Made by a program: the position numbers and the translations under genes | Source of the DNA: Deltaproteobacteria bacterium | GTDB lineage: Bacteria; Desulfobacterota; Binatia; Binatales; Binataceae | Direction of reading: 5' to 3' | DNA: 64,000 bases | Assembly (NCBI GenBank): GCA_021799495.1 | Contig: JAJZAI010000004.1 | Location: forward strand, 55,017-119,016 | Notes under the pieces: model-generated | Told to the model about the DNA's origin: nothing | Databases searched by the model: none | Seen by the model: the letters and a program-made list of their open reading frames with translations, nothing else | In this document: piece after piece, positions 32,918-42,599 of the stretch | Layout of the letters: every line of letters starts with the position of its first letter | How positions within the stretch are numbered: position 1 is the stretch's first letter

Positions 32918-33811
32918 ATGAATTTACGCAACGGAGTCCGGATACGCTTCGACCATGTGTCGCTCGCGGTCGCATCGATCGATCGCGGGATGGAATTTTT
33001 CCGCCGCTATTTCCCGATTTCGCCGCGCCATCAGAAGCAGGTCAGCGACCAGGCGCAGGGCGGATTTCTTTGGCAGGATTTCTGGCTCGGGGGCGCCGCG
33101 GTCGAGCTGATCGAGGAATTGCCCGGCCGGCAAAGTTTTATCACCCAATTTATCCGCCGCCACGGCGAAGGCCTGCATCATCTGTCCTACGAAATCGATC
33201 GGCTTGAACCGATGGTCGCAGCGCTGAAGGCGGCGGGCGTGCGCGTGGCCGATGAGCACGATTTTCCGGACGGACAGCGCACGTGCTTCATCTCGCCGCG
33301 ATCGGCTTTCGGCGTGCTGATTCAGCTTTGGCAACCGCTGGACTACGACGCGCCGCGGCCGCTTCCGCCCGGCGACGGCCTGGCGCGCTTCGACCACGTC
33401 GCGATCGCGGTGCGGGATATCAACGCGGCGATGGAGTTTTTCCGCCGATGGTTTCCGTGCGAGGTGCTCAACTATCCGATGCGGAGCGCCTCGCAGGGCA
33501 ATTTCGTTTTGGGCCATCTCGAAGCGGCCGGTTTCAAACTCGAGTTCCTGCGCAGCGCCGGTCCCAACACGCCGGATGATTTCGTGCACCGCTTTATCGA
33601 GCGCTACGGCGAGGGCATGCATCACGTGACGATCGACGTGCGGGATTTCGATGGAATCCTAGGCAAGCTGCGCGCGGACGGCATACGAATCGTCGGCAAC
33701 GAAACCAATTACCGCGGCGAACGGCAGTTTTTCATTTCGCCGCAATCGGCGATGGGCGCGCTGGTGCAGATTTGGGACGGCCTTGGCGGTCCCGGCGCGG
33801 GGAGCGAATAG
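32918..33811 (+). CDS. Tandem VOC-fold protein (glyoxalase/epimerase-like)
   Basis: A 297-residue protein with two VOC domains (about residues 8-140 and 155-295). Each begins with an RFDHV strand and carries LHHLSYEID or MHHVTIDVR and a terminal Ile/Val-Gln-Leu/Ile-Trp strand, giving one candidate metal site per domain. The layout resembles methylmalonyl-CoA epimerase-like and extradiol-dioxygenase relatives. It lies 3 bp before a HAD gene; a true epimerase is 4.1 kb downstream. Specific reaction unknown. Confidence 0.8.
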   Translation: MNLRNGVRIRFDHVSLAVASIDRGMEFFRRYFPISPRHQKQVSDQAQGGFLWQDFWLGGAAVELIEELPGRQSFITQFIRRHGEGLHHLSYEIDRLEPMVAALKAAGVRVADEHDFPDGQRTCFISPRSAFGVLIQLWQPLDYDAPRPLPPGDGLARFDHVAIAVRDINAAMEFFRRWFPCEVLNYPMRSASQGNFVLGHLEAAGFKLEFLRSAGPNTPDDFVHRFIERYGEGMHHVTIDVRDFDGILGKLRADGIRIVGNETNYRGERQFFISPQSAMGALVQIWDGLGGPGAGSE

Positions 33812-33814
33812 CCG

Positions 33815-34540
33815 ATGGCGCCCAAAGTGGTGTTCTTCGACGCCGCCGGCACGCTCTTCGACGCGCGCCATCCAATTGGCGAGAGTTACGCCCGGATTGC
33901 GCGGCCGTATGGCGTCGATGCGTCCGCCGACGCGGTGGCGGCGGGCTTCCGCCGGGCGTTTCATAACGCCGGCGGCCTTGCGTTCGGCCCCGGTCGGCCG
34001 CCGGCGGAATTACGCGTGATGGAGCGGGACTGGTGGCGCGCCGTGGTGCGCGAAAGCTTTCGCGGACTGGGCGCGTTCGCCGATTTCGACGCCTATTTCG
34101 ACGAATTGTTCCGGTTTTTTGGCGATGCGGCGAACTGGCGCGCCGATCCCGAGGCCGCGCCGCTGTTGCGATCGCTCAAGCGCGCCGGAATCGAAATCGG
34201 CCTCATCTCCAATTTCGATTATCGCGTTTACGCGCTTCTCGACGGCCTTGGACTCGCCGGATTTTTCGATTCGATCACGATTTCTTCGGAAGCTGGATGG
34301 GCCAAGCCGGCGCCGGAACTGTTCGGCGCCGCCCTCGCGCGCCATCGCGCCACGCCGGGTCAATCCGCGCACGTCGGCGACGCGCCACACCTCGATGTCG
34401 CCGGCGCCGAAGCCGCGGGCCTCGCCGCGATTCTGGTTGAGCCGCACGCGCCGGAACGCGTCGCCGTCAACGGCCGAATCGCGCGCGTCGCCTCGCTCGC
34501 GGCGATCCCGGAGGCGCTTGAAAAAATGCCGTTCCCATGA
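33815..34540 (+). CDS. HAD-IA hydrolase, HDHD3-like, second motif-I Asp replaced
   Basis: A 241-residue HAD protein. Motif I reads FFDAAGTLFD: the nucleophile Asp is present but the general-acid Asp is Ala, as in HDHD3/REG-2-like members. Motif II LISNFD, motif III Lys in WAKPAPELF and motif IV HVGDAPHLDVAGA are intact. Relatives act as weak phosphatases or dehalogenase-like proteins. It follows the VOC gene at 3 bp, so the two are cotranscribed. Confidence 0.85.
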   Translation: MAPKVVFFDAAGTLFDARHPIGESYARIARPYGVDASADAVAAGFRRAFHNAGGLAFGPGRPPAELRVMERDWWRAVVRESFRGLGAFADFDAYFDELFRFFGDAANWRADPEAAPLLRSLKRAGIEIGLISNFDYRVYALLDGLGLAGFFDSITISSEAGWAKPAPELFGAALARHRATPGQSAHVGDAPHLDVAGAEAAGLAAILVEPHAPERVAVNGRIARVASLAAIPEALEKMPFP

Positions 34541-34618
34541 CGCATCCGCCGATCTATTCTGGCGATTCGGCGTTTTTGGGGAGACGCCGCAGCTTGTCAC
34601 GGGATTTATAGAGGCAAC

Positions 34619-37051
34619 ATGGGATCAGTCATCGGATGGCGCTGTCGAGCGCTCGCCGCCGCGATCGCATTGGGGACGATCGTGGCGGGCGTTCCGGCCG
34701 CGCGGGCGCAAAGCATCGGCCAGCTCAATCGCAAACTGGATGCGATCGAACCGCTGGTCAGCGAAGGGGAAACCAATCCTTCGGCCGCCAGCGACGCGAT
34801 TTCGCAACTCGACGCGGCGGAGTCCGAGTTCGCGCAAATCGCCGAAGGCTCCCGCTCCACCGGTCAATTGCTCGCCACCTACGACCGGCTCGAAGGGATG
34901 CTCGATCGGATGTACACGACCTATCAGCGGCGCAAGGACGCGTGCATCGAGCGGATCGACAACGGCGGCGACTGCGACTATACGGAGCCCGAACAACTGG
35001 CGCTGCGCGCGCTTTACCCGCTTTCGTGGTTGCGGTTCGAGGGCGCCGGGCTATACGGCGACGAACCGGCGACCGCGCGGCGCTTGTTGAACGAATCGAT
35101 CCAGGGTTTCACCGCGAGCACCCTGATAATCGTCAATCCCGAGCTGGTTCGCGAAAATCTGCTCGGCCGCGCGTTCGCGGAGCGCGAGCTGGGCAAATAT
35201 CAGCGCTCCGAGTATGCGAACGCGGTCGCCGATTTCAAAAAGATCATGTCCGCCGGATCCTGGACGCGCCAATATCGGCCCGCCGAGCAGGGACTCGCCA
35301 CGACCTACGCGGCGATGGGCAAGATCGATCAGGCGCAAGGGATGACCGCGCGGCTGGCCTCGGGCGCGACCGGCGCCCAGCGGCGCGGACTGGAAATGCT
35401 GCGTTTGCGCGAGTTGTTCAAGCAGGAGCAGGCCGCCGCCGATCCGGCCAAGCGCGCGGCGCTGCACCAACAGATCGTCGGCTACGCGCGCGATCGCCAG
35501 AACGATCCTGGCGATTGGGCGGTGGTGGTGGCGACGGCGGCCGACAGCCTTTCCGACCCGGTCGCGGAATTCGGATCGGCCAACGATCCGTTTCAGGATT
35601 GGCTGCTTGCCAACATCCTGTACTACAAGCATCGCCCGCTTCCGGCCGCGAATTACTATTGGGCCGCCGCTCGCAGCGGCAAATATCCCAAGGCGTGGAA
35701 GTATGCCGCCGATCTTTTCTATACCGGCGGGCGCGTCGACATGGTCGAGAAGGTCGCCGAACAGATGGCGGGCCAGCCGGGCAATCCGGACGCGCAATGG
35801 GCGTCCTACATCCTTTATAAAATTCCGCGGCTGGAATGGGAGCATAGCGGAATGCGCGACGCGGCCCTCGAAAAGAAATGGATCGCCGCCGCGCAGGCTT
35901 ATCTGAAGCATTATCCGCGCGGCAAATATGCATTCGAGCCGCGCTTTCGGCTCGGCGAATACTATCAGCGCATCGGCGATTTCTCCGCGGCGGCCGACCA
36001 ATACAGCCAGGTTTCGGGCAATCCTGACTATGACTATACCGCGCGCTACAACGCTGCGGAATGTTATTACCGGGCGCTGGAAGCGCTTGAAAAAACGCCT
36101 TTGGCGTCAGCGGGCGCCGGCAAGCCGCCGGCCGCGGCGACGCTCGCCGAACGCGACGCGCTGCGCAAAAAAGCGATGGACGCGCTTGCCAGCGCGATCG
36201 GGATGGAGCCGGGCGCGGAACGCGCTTCGCCGTCCGCGCAGCAAAAAGCGCTGCGCGACAGCCGGGGCCGGGCGATTTACATGCTGGTTGCGCTGCTTGA
36301 AAAGGAACCGAAAATCGATTACGCGCGGATCGCCGCGCTGCTGGCGAATTACGAGACTCAGTATCCCGCTATGTCGGCCAGGTTCGCCGAAGTCGTCAAA
36401 TGGCGCCTGGCCGCGCTCGATCGCACGGCGCAATACGCGGAGCTGGATCGCGAGGCCGCGGCGCTGGTCGCCAAACAAGCAAAATCTTCAACGCGCGACG
36501 ATTATATCAAGGAAGTCGGGATGAGCTTCTGGCGCGCGGCCAAAGCGAGCCGCGCCGCCGGCGATGATCGCGGTTATCTTGAGAACGCGAAGCTCACCGC
36601 GATCACCTACGAATATTTCGCGCGGCAGGCCGACGAGGGGAAAATTCCCGTCAAGGATTTGACCGGGACGCTCTCGGTGCTGGGCGAGGCGTATCTAGCG
36701 ACTGATCAGGCCGATAAGGCCGAGGCCACCTTCAAACAGGTCGCCGCCGCCGATCCGGCCTCGCCCGACGCCAACGCCGGGCTGGCGCGAATTGCGCAGG
36801 CGCGCAACGATTACAAAGACGCGCTCGACCTCTGGAGCCGGGTCGAATCCGTCGCCGCCGAATCCGATAGCCTGTTTTTCGAGGCGAAATATAATATGGC
36901 GCAGATTTTCGCGGACGAGGGCAATGTCGCCGGCGCCTGCAATAAACTGGCCGTCACCCGCAGCGAGCATCCTAACCTGGGATCGCCGCGGATGAAGGAA
37001 CGCTGGGGCGATCTGCAGCGCAAGCTCTGCGGTAATCATACGGAAGGCTGA
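34619..37051 (+). CDS. Secreted tetratricopeptide-repeat protein
   Basis: An 810-residue exported protein. A signal peptide (ALAAAIALGTIVAGVPAARAQS) is followed by helical repeats throughout, with TPR-like pairs evident near residues 430-480 (YLKHYPRGKYAFEPRFRLGEYYQR) and 690-760 (AEATFKQVAAADPASPDANAGLARI). It resembles outer-membrane-associated assembly or lipoprotein-transport scaffolds, though no specific family is recognised. It is 4 bp before methylmalonyl-CoA epimerase, and no membrane segment follows the signal, so it is probably periplasmic. Confidence 0.8.
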   Translation: MGSVIGWRCRALAAAIALGTIVAGVPAARAQSIGQLNRKLDAIEPLVSEGETNPSAASDAISQLDAAESEFAQIAEGSRSTGQLLATYDRLEGMLDRMYTTYQRRKDACIERIDNGGDCDYTEPEQLALRALYPLSWLRFEGAGLYGDEPATARRLLNESIQGFTASTLIIVNPELVRENLLGRAFAERELGKYQRSEYANAVADFKKIMSAGSWTRQYRPAEQGLATTYAAMGKIDQAQGMTARLASGATGAQRRGLEMLRLRELFKQEQAAADPAKRAALHQQIVGYARDRQNDPGDWAVVVATAADSLSDPVAEFGSANDPFQDWLLANILYYKHRPLPAANYYWAAARSGKYPKAWKYAADLFYTGGRVDMVEKVAEQMAGQPGNPDAQWASYILYKIPRLEWEHSGMRDAALEKKWIAAAQAYLKHYPRGKYAFEPRFRLGEYYQRIGDFSAAADQYSQVSGNPDYDYTARYNAAECYYRALEALEKTPLASAGAGKPPAAATLAERDALRKKAMDALASAIGMEPGAERASPSAQQKALRDSRGRAIYMLVALLEKEPKIDYARIAALLANYETQYPAMSARFAEVVKWRLAALDRTAQYAELDREAAALVAKQAKSSTRDDYIKEVGMSFWRAAKASRAAGDDRGYLENAKLTAITYEYFARQADEGKIPVKDLTGTLSVLGEAYLATDQADKAEATFKQVAAADPASPDANAGLARIAQARNDYKDALDLWSRVESVAAESDSLFFEAKYNMAQIFADEGNVAGACNKLAVTRSEHPNLGSPRMKERWGDLQRKLCGNHTEG

Positions 37052-37055
37052 AACG

Positions 37056-37460
37056 ATGCTGAAAAAGATTCATCATGTCGGCGTGGTGGTGCCCGACCTG
37101 GAAAACGCGATGCGCTTCTGGCGCGATCTGCTCGGACTGCATCTGACCAAAACCCAGACCGTCGCGGACCAGGGCGTGAAGGCCGCGCTGCTGCAGGCGG
37201 GCGAAACCGAGATCGAACTTCTCGAACCGCTCAGTCCCGAAAACGGCGTCGGCAAGTTCCTCGCCCGCCGCGGCGGCGGATTGCATCACGTCTGTTTCGA
37301 GAGCGACGATGTTTCGCGCGAGCTGGAGGCGGCTAAGGTCAGGGGAATTCCGGTTATCGATCAAAAACCGCGGCAGGGCTTGGCCGGGATGATATGCTTT
37401 CTCCATCCGAAGGCGACGCGCGGCGTGTTGGTCGAATACGCGCAGCCGTTCGAGGAATGA
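37056..37460 (+). CDS. mce: Methylmalonyl-CoA epimerase
   Basis: A 134-residue single VOC domain. KKIHHVGVVVPDLENAM opens the domain, GGLHHVCFES supplies a metal ligand, and VLVEYAQP ends with the final Glu ligand, the usual His-Glu metal site of MCE. The length matches the family. It interconverts (R)- and (S)-methylmalonyl-CoA in propionyl-CoA metabolism. It begins 4 bp after the TPR gene and 25 bp before an FmdB-like gene. Confidence 0.9.
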   Translation: MLKKIHHVGVVVPDLENAMRFWRDLLGLHLTKTQTVADQGVKAALLQAGETEIELLEPLSPENGVGKFLARRGGGLHHVCFESDDVSRELEAAKVRGIPVIDQKPRQGLAGMICFLHPKATRGVLVEYAQPFEE

Positions 37461-37485
37461 CGAATCCGCGCAAAGGCGGTCAACA

Positions 37486-37716
37486 ATGCCGATTTACGAA
37501 TTTCACTGCGAAGATTGCGATCGCTCGTTTGAAACGCTGGTCCGTCCCGGCCACGCGGAAGACGCCGAGTGTCCCGATTGCCATGGCGCGCGGCTGAGCC
37601 GCGAGATGTCGGTCTTCGCGGCGGCCCATGGTCCGAACGAAGACGCTCCCGTTTCCGACGGGCCGGTGATGGGCGGCGGCGGCGCCTGTTGCGGCGGCGG
37701 ATGCGGTTGCCGTTGA
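37486..37716 (+). CDS. FmdB-family zinc-ribbon protein
   Basis: A 76-residue protein. MPIYEFHCEDCDRSFE and CPDCHGARLSR give the CxxC...CxxC zinc ribbon of the FmdB regulatory family; the tail ends in a Gly/Cys-rich stretch (GGGGACCGGGCGCR), common in this family and possibly another metal site. Function unclear; often near methylmalonyl-CoA or formamidase genes. It follows mce at 25 bp. Confidence 0.9.
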   Translation: MPIYEFHCEDCDRSFETLVRPGHAEDAECPDCHGARLSREMSVFAAAHGPNEDAPVSDGPVMGGGGACCGGGCGCR

Positions 37717-37814
37717 GCGGCCTCCGTAGCCCCGACGCCGAGGCGTCCAGAGAACGACTTCGTTAAGAGCAAGCCGGATCCTCGGCGACGGCGCGGCTCG
37801 CGAGGTTGTCGCGA

Positions 37815-39953
37815 TCAGGCGTCGGGCGTGACAGCCAACGCGATCGCGCAGCGTGCGTTGCGCAGGATGTAATCGACCTTCGGTCCGAAATACAGATGGC
37901 CATTCGACGGACGGCGCATCACGCCGATCACGAGCAGGTCGGCCGAAATCCGCGCGGCGACGTCGAGGATCACCCGTTCGGGATGCCCGCCGGTCGCGAC
38001 GCGAGCGTCAACCGCCACGCCCAGCGGCTCGCCAAGCTTGCGTATTTCCTCGGCGATCGGCGCCCCGTCGTGCTCCGCGCCGGCGCGGCGGTAAAGATTG
38101 CGAAGCGTGAAAGGCGCTTCGTTCACGAACAGCGCCGTAATCATAGCGCCGGTCGCATGCGCGTATAGCATCGCGAGACTCGCGCCGAGGCGCGAGAAGG
38201 TCGCGCCGGTCGTGGGCGCAAGCGCCCGGCGCAGCGGAATTGGCGCGCCCGCGTCGCGCGTGATAACGATCGGCGCGCGCGCGCCGGCGACGATTTGCGG
38301 CAATACTTCGCCCGCGAGCGCGTCGTCATCGCCGCCGGGATTTTGCGACGCGCCGACGAAAATCGCGTCGTAGCCGCGCGCGCTTTCTTTCAGGATCGCT
38401 TCCGCGGCCGAATCCGCGGAGCCGGCGCGCGTAATCACGTTGGGCGCGCCGCTCTGAACCGCGATCGTTTTGAGCGCCGCGAGATTCCGCGCGACTTCCT
38501 CCGCGACCGGGTTCGCCGCCGCCGATTCCACCACGGTCGCGCGGAAGATCGTGATCGTCGCGTCCGGATGATTGCCAAGGACGCCCGCCAGATGCGCCGC
38601 AAGGCGCGCGTGCGGCCCGCCGCCGCTCAGCACCAGGAGCTTCGCGCCTTCCTTCGTGAACGGCACTCGCGCGAGCATCTTTTCGCGCTCGAACCGTTCG
38701 ATCTCTTCAGGTCCTGGCTCAAGGCCCGTCAGCACCCATGAAAGAAGCGGCGGCGTCATCAACGAGGTGACGATCGCGACCATGATCACGATGGCGTACA
38801 TCTCGGGCCCGAGCACGCCCATATTAAGCCCGATCATGCCGACGATGATGCCCATCCCGCCGCGCGCGTCCATCCCGATCGCGACGGCGAGCGACTCGCG
38901 CCAGCCGAGACCGTGAAGGCGCGATCCCAATGCGCATCCGACCAGCTTGCCAGCGATTGCGATCGCGAGGACGACGATCGCGATCCAGATCTGGTGAATC
39001 GCGAAGAGGTTCGCCTTGAGCCCCGAGAAACCGAAGAAGACGGGAGCGAAAACGCCGACCGTGGCGGCCTCGAGATCGGTGCGGTCGAGCCGATGCAGCC
39101 GCGCGGAGCGCCCGATCATCAATCCGGCGATATACGCGCCGAAGACGGCGTGGATGCCGATCGCCTGCGTGACGATCGCGCAGACCATCGCGACGCCGAC
39201 CAGCGCGCTCATCCCCGCATGTTCCGCCTGCGCGTGATCGTCCACCCAGCGCATCAGGCGCAGCACCAATGCGCCGCCCGCGTAGTAGCAGAAGCCCACG
39301 AACAGAATGATCGCCAGAATCGTTCCGCCGAGCGCGCGCAAATCCACGGCGCCATGCGCCGCGAGTCCGGCGACCACGGACAGCGCGATCCATCCAAGCG
39401 TGTCGTCGATCATCCCGGCCGCCAGGATCGTCATGCCCAGATCGCGGCGCATCAAATCGAAGTCCATCAGGATTTTGGCGATGACCGGAACCGCCGAAAT
39501 CGCCATCGCGACCGCCATGAACAGGCTGAAGATCAGCCGATCGTCCGGCCTGACGAGATAGATCGACGGCAGCGTCCATCCGAGCGCGAAACCCGCCGCG
39601 CCCGGCGCCGCCACGCCGAGAATCGAAATCGAAAGCGCGCCGCGCCCGACCCGCTTGAGCAGGCCGAGATCGGTTTCGAGTCCGGTCATCAGCAGCAGCA
39701 TGATCACGCCGAGCCAGGCCACGCCGTCGATCAAATGGTTGACGATTGCGTCGGGCGGAAAGAGGATGCGATGCAGCGCGGGTGCGAAATGGCCCAGCAC
39801 CGTCGGTCCGAGCAGAATGCCGGCCAGCAGCTCGCCGATAACGGTCGCCTGGCCGAGCCGCTTCATCACGTCGGCGAGCATCCGCGCGCTGACGAACAGG
39901 AGCGTGAACTGAATCAAAAAACGCAGCACCTGGATTTCATTCAGATGGTTCAT
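37815..39953 (-). CDS. CPA2 cation:proton antiporter with C-terminal USP-like domains
   Basis: A 712-residue protein. The first 420 residues form about 12 membrane helices with CPA2 landmarks such as LLLMTGLETDL, the discontinuous-helix AAGMIDDTLGW (Asp pair) and GMDARGGMGIIVG. The remaining 290 residues are soluble and resemble tandem universal-stress-protein folds (VLSGGGPHARL, VGASQNPGG, ADLLVIGV). These domains often regulate transport by nucleotides. It exchanges K+ or Na+ for protons. It is divergent from hmgA. Confidence 0.9.
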   Translation of the reverse strand: MNHLNEIQVLRFLIQFTLLFVSARMLADVMKRLGQATVIGELLAGILLGPTVLGHFAPALHRILFPPDAIVNHLIDGVAWLGVIMLLLMTGLETDLGLLKRVGRGALSISILGVAAPGAAGFALGWTLPSIYLVRPDDRLIFSLFMAVAMAISAVPVIAKILMDFDLMRRDLGMTILAAGMIDDTLGWIALSVVAGLAAHGAVDLRALGGTILAIILFVGFCYYAGGALVLRLMRWVDDHAQAEHAGMSALVGVAMVCAIVTQAIGIHAVFGAYIAGLMIGRSARLHRLDRTDLEAATVGVFAPVFFGFSGLKANLFAIHQIWIAIVVLAIAIAGKLVGCALGSRLHGLGWRESLAVAIGMDARGGMGIIVGMIGLNMGVLGPEMYAIVIMVAIVTSLMTPPLLSWVLTGLEPGPEEIERFEREKMLARVPFTKEGAKLLVLSGGGPHARLAAHLAGVLGNHPDATITIFRATVVESAAANPVAEEVARNLAALKTIAVQSGAPNVITRAGSADSAAEAILKESARGYDAIFVGASQNPGGDDDALAGEVLPQIVAGARAPIVITRDAGAPIPLRRALAPTTGATFSRLGASLAMLYAHATGAMITALFVNEAPFTLRNLYRRAGAEHDGAPIAEEIRKLGEPLGVAVDARVATGGHPERVILDVAARISADLLVIGVMRRPSNGHLYFGPKVDYILRNARCAIALAVTPDA

Positions 39954-40092
39954 GCGCGCCTGCGATGAAGTGGAAGCTGGGACGAAGCCGGGCAGCTTCG
40001 CCTGATCGACGCTAACGGCCGGCGCTTAGCCGGTCAACGGCGGTCGGAGGGCGGCGCCTCGCGGCATTTGCGGGCGGGAGCCGCTCCGGCGC

Positions 40093-40098
40093 TATACT
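40093..40098 (+). promoter_or_regulatory. -10 element upstream of hmgA
   Basis: TATACT, in the context GCTATACT, lies 35 bases before the hmgA ATG. A convincing -35 is not visible at 17 bp. Similar GCTAT(A/T/G)(C/T)T boxes precede other genes in this window. Confidence 0.4.
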
Positions 40099-40132
40099 CG
40101 CCGTGCGATTCAACGCCACCAAGGAGCGCGCG

Positions 40133-41260
40133 ATGAGAAAATGGATTCGCGTCCCGCTGGCCGAGGGCCAGACTACCCGCCAGGCGCATTGCGATTTGCC
40201 CGAGGGCGTTTACGAACGCGAACTTGGCCGGGAAGGGTTTTTCGGTCCCGCGACCGATATGCTGCACCGGCATCCGCCCACTTCATGGAACAGTTGGGAG
40301 GGACCGCTGCGCCCGCGGGCTTTTGATTTGACCAAACTCGACGCCGCCACGGAATCGCCATGGGGCGCCGCGCCGGTGCTGGGCAATGCATATCTCAAGC
40401 TAAGGTTCTGGCGCTGCGCCCGCGCGATGGACCATCTGGCGCGCAATGGCGACGGCGATGAACTGATTTTCGTCCACGAGGGCGCCGGCGAACTGTTTTG
40501 CGACTACGGCCACATGACCTTTCGCGACGGCGACTATATCGTGCTCCCGCGCGGCACGGCGTGGCGGATCGAGCCGGCCGCGCCGACAGCGGCGCTGTTG
40601 CTGGAGGCGACTGGAGATTCCTATCAATTGCCGGAAAAAGGGATCGTCGGCCATCACGCGATATTCGATCCCAACGTGCTCGACACACCGAAAATCGATG
40701 CGGCGTTCCACGCGCAGCAAAGCGAGGAGCCGTGGCGGATCGTGATCAAGAAACGCGATCGGCTGAGCGCCGTGACGTATCCGTTCAATCCACTCGACGC
40801 GCTTGGATGGCACGGCGATTTGGTTCCGGTGAAACTGAATTGGCGGGATATCCGGCCAATCGTGAGCGCGCGCTACCATATTCCGCCGTCGGCGCACGTC
40901 AATTTCGTGGCCGAGCGCTTCATGGTCGGGACCTTCGCGCCGCGGCCGATCGAGACCGATCCGGGCGCCCTGAAGGTTCCGTACTTTCACAACGACGACG
41001 ATATCGAAGAGATCATCTTTCTCCATCGCGGCCAGTTTTTCAGCCGCGACAATTTCGGCCCCGGCATGATGAGCCTGCATCCGTCGGGGTTCCCGCACGG
41101 TCCGCAGCCGAAAGCGTTCGCTATCGGCGCGAAACGCGCGCGCAGCGAGACCGACGAGGTCGCGATCTATATCGATGCGCGCGATCCGGTGGACGTTGCT
41201 CCCGAGGCTGAAGCGGTGGAAGATTCGACCTACGTTGACGCATGGAAAATCCGCGCCTGA
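40133..41260 (+). CDS. hmgA: Homogentisate 1,2-dioxygenase
   Basis: A 375-residue cupin enzyme. The C-terminal half has PYFHNDDDIEEIIFLHRG (candidate His/Glu iron ligands) and SLHPSGFPHGPQP, the HPxGxPHGP signature carrying the third His ligand; the N-terminal cupin includes GDYIVLPRGTAWRIE. Length fits the shorter bacterial forms. It cleaves the homogentisate ring to maleylacetoacetate. The ATG at 40133 has AAGGAG 6 bases upstream. maiA, encoding the next enzyme, follows at 21 bp; fumarylacetoacetase is not in the window. Confidence 0.9.
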   Translation: MRKWIRVPLAEGQTTRQAHCDLPEGVYERELGREGFFGPATDMLHRHPPTSWNSWEGPLRPRAFDLTKLDAATESPWGAAPVLGNAYLKLRFWRCARAMDHLARNGDGDELIFVHEGAGELFCDYGHMTFRDGDYIVLPRGTAWRIEPAAPTAALLLEATGDSYQLPEKGIVGHHAIFDPNVLDTPKIDAAFHAQQSEEPWRIVIKKRDRLSAVTYPFNPLDALGWHGDLVPVKLNWRDIRPIVSARYHIPPSAHVNFVAERFMVGTFAPRPIETDPGALKVPYFHNDDDIEEIIFLHRGQFFSRDNFGPGMMSLHPSGFPHGPQPKAFAIGAKRARSETDEVAIYIDARDPVDVAPEAEAVEDSTYVDAWKIRA

Positions 41261-41281
41261 GCGGAGCCGGAGACAGACGCG

Positions 41282-41923
41282 ATGAAGCTTTACAATTTCT
41301 GGCGATCGTCGGCGAGTTCCCGGGTGCGAATCGCGCTCGCGTTGAAAGGAATTCCGTACGAATACGCAAGCGTGAATCTGCTGACGGGCGAATCCGGATC
41401 TCCAGATTATCTTGCGATGAACCCGCTGGGCGTCGTGCCGACGCTCGAAGACGGCGGCAAGCTCTTCACGCAATCAATGGCGATTTGCGAGTACCTTGAA
41501 GAGACTCACCCACATCCGCCGATATTGCCGCCCGATCCGGCTGGACGGGCGCGGGTGCGCGCGCTCGCGCTCGCGGTCGCATGCGAAATCCACGCCGTCG
41601 GCAATCTGCGCGTGTCGGCCGAACTCGTCAGGAAATACAGTGCGACCGATGCGCAGCGGATGGAATGGATGGCGCATTGGGTCACGGTGGGGTTTGGCGC
41701 GATCGAGCGGATGCTTGCCGGCGCGCCCGAGACAGGACGTTTCTGCCACGGCGACGCGCCCACGCTCGCCGATATTTTTCTCGCGCCGCAGATTTACAAT
41801 GCGCGCCGCGTCAAGCTCGATATGACGCCGTTTCCGACCATCGTGCGGATCGAGCAGGCCTGCATCGCGCATCCCGCGTTCGCCGCCGCGCGGCCCGAAG
41901 CGCAACCGGACGCGCCGCGCTGA
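41282..41923 (+). CDS. maiA: Maleylacetoacetate isomerase (zeta-class GST)
   Basis: A 213-residue GST-fold protein. The N-terminal FWRSSASSRVRIALALKG contains the zeta-class SSxSxRVRIAL site for glutathione; NPLGVVPTLEDGG and TQSMAICEYLEE follow, and the helical C-domain has GDAPTLADIFLAPQIYNA. It isomerises maleylacetoacetate to fumarylacetoacetate, directly after hmgA in the pathway and on the chromosome. Confidence 0.92.
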   Translation: MKLYNFWRSSASSRVRIALALKGIPYEYASVNLLTGESGSPDYLAMNPLGVVPTLEDGGKLFTQSMAICEYLEETHPHPPILPPDPAGRARVRALALAVACEIHAVGNLRVSAELVRKYSATDAQRMEWMAHWVTVGFGAIERMLAGAPETGRFCHGDAPTLADIFLAPQIYNARRVKLDMTPFPTIVRIEQACIAHPAFAAARPEAQPDAPR

Positions 41924-41933
41924 AAAGCCCGCG

Positions 41934-42137
41934 ATGAAGAGCGCGATCGCGGGTTTTCATACGGACGAGGCCGGCGATTGGGTGGCCGAACTTGCCTGCG
42001 GCCACAATCAGCACGTGCGCCATCGGCCGCCGTTCCAAAACCGTTCGTGGGTGGTCTCCGAAGCGGGCCGGCGTTCGCGGCTCGGCGTCGAACTCGATTG
42101 CAAAAAGTGCGACGAGGGCGCGCCGCGCGATAATTGA
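41934..42137 (+). CDS. DUF3565 domain protein
   Basis: A 67-residue protein with the DUF3565 pattern: AELACGHNQHVRHRPPF, then WV and a terminal CKKC pair, suggesting a small metal-binding fold. It follows maiA by 10 bp, so it belongs to that transcript. Function unknown. It converges with RidA, 4 bp apart. Confidence 0.88.
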   Translation: MKSAIAGFHTDEAGDWVAELACGHNQHVRHRPPFQNRSWVVSEAGRRSRLGVELDCKKCDEGAPRDN

Positions 42138-42141
42138 AAAG

Positions 42142-42534
42142 TCAGCGCCGCGGGTTCGGCCGGCGGGCGATCGCCTCGATTTCGACCCGTGCGTTGCGCG
42201 GCAGCGCCGCGGCCTGAACCGTCGAACGCGCGGGGTAGGGCGGCTCGAAGTGCTCGCCGTAAATCCGATTGACGATTTCAAAATCGGCCAAATCCGCGAG
42301 GAAGATCGTCGTTTTCACGATCGCGTCGAAACCGAGTCCCGCGGCGTCGAGCACTGCGCGAAGGTTCGCCATCGCGCGGCGCGTCTCAGCTTCGGCGCCG
42401 CCGTCAACCAGGCGCGCGCTCGCGGGATCGAGTCCGATTTGGCCCGAGCAGTAGATCGTTCCGCCGTCGTCGATCGCCTGCGAATACGGCCCGATGGGGG
42501 CCGGAGCGCCTCTGGTTTCGATTGTCTTGCCCAT
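42142..42534 (-). CDS. RidA-family imine/enamine deaminase
   Basis: A 130-residue YjgF/YER057c/UK114 protein. APAPIGPYSQAIDDGGTIYCSGQIG is the N-terminal signature and PARSTVQAAALPRNARVEIEAIA carries the Arg-Ser and Glu that bind substrate. It hydrolyses reactive enamines from PLP enzymes. The longer frame open upstream is not part of it. It lies 65 bp after relA/spoT. Confidence 0.92.
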   Translation of the reverse strand: MGKTIETRGAPAPIGPYSQAIDDGGTIYCSGQIGLDPASARLVDGGAEAETRRAMANLRAVLDAAGLGFDAIVKTTIFLADLADFEIVNRIYGEHFEPPYPARSTVQAAALPRNARVEIEAIARRPNPRR

Positions 42535-42599
42535 TCTCAATCCGTCCGGATTCCGCCGCGAGGCGCGTCCGGAGAAGATAACGCGGCCCGCTTCGCCGA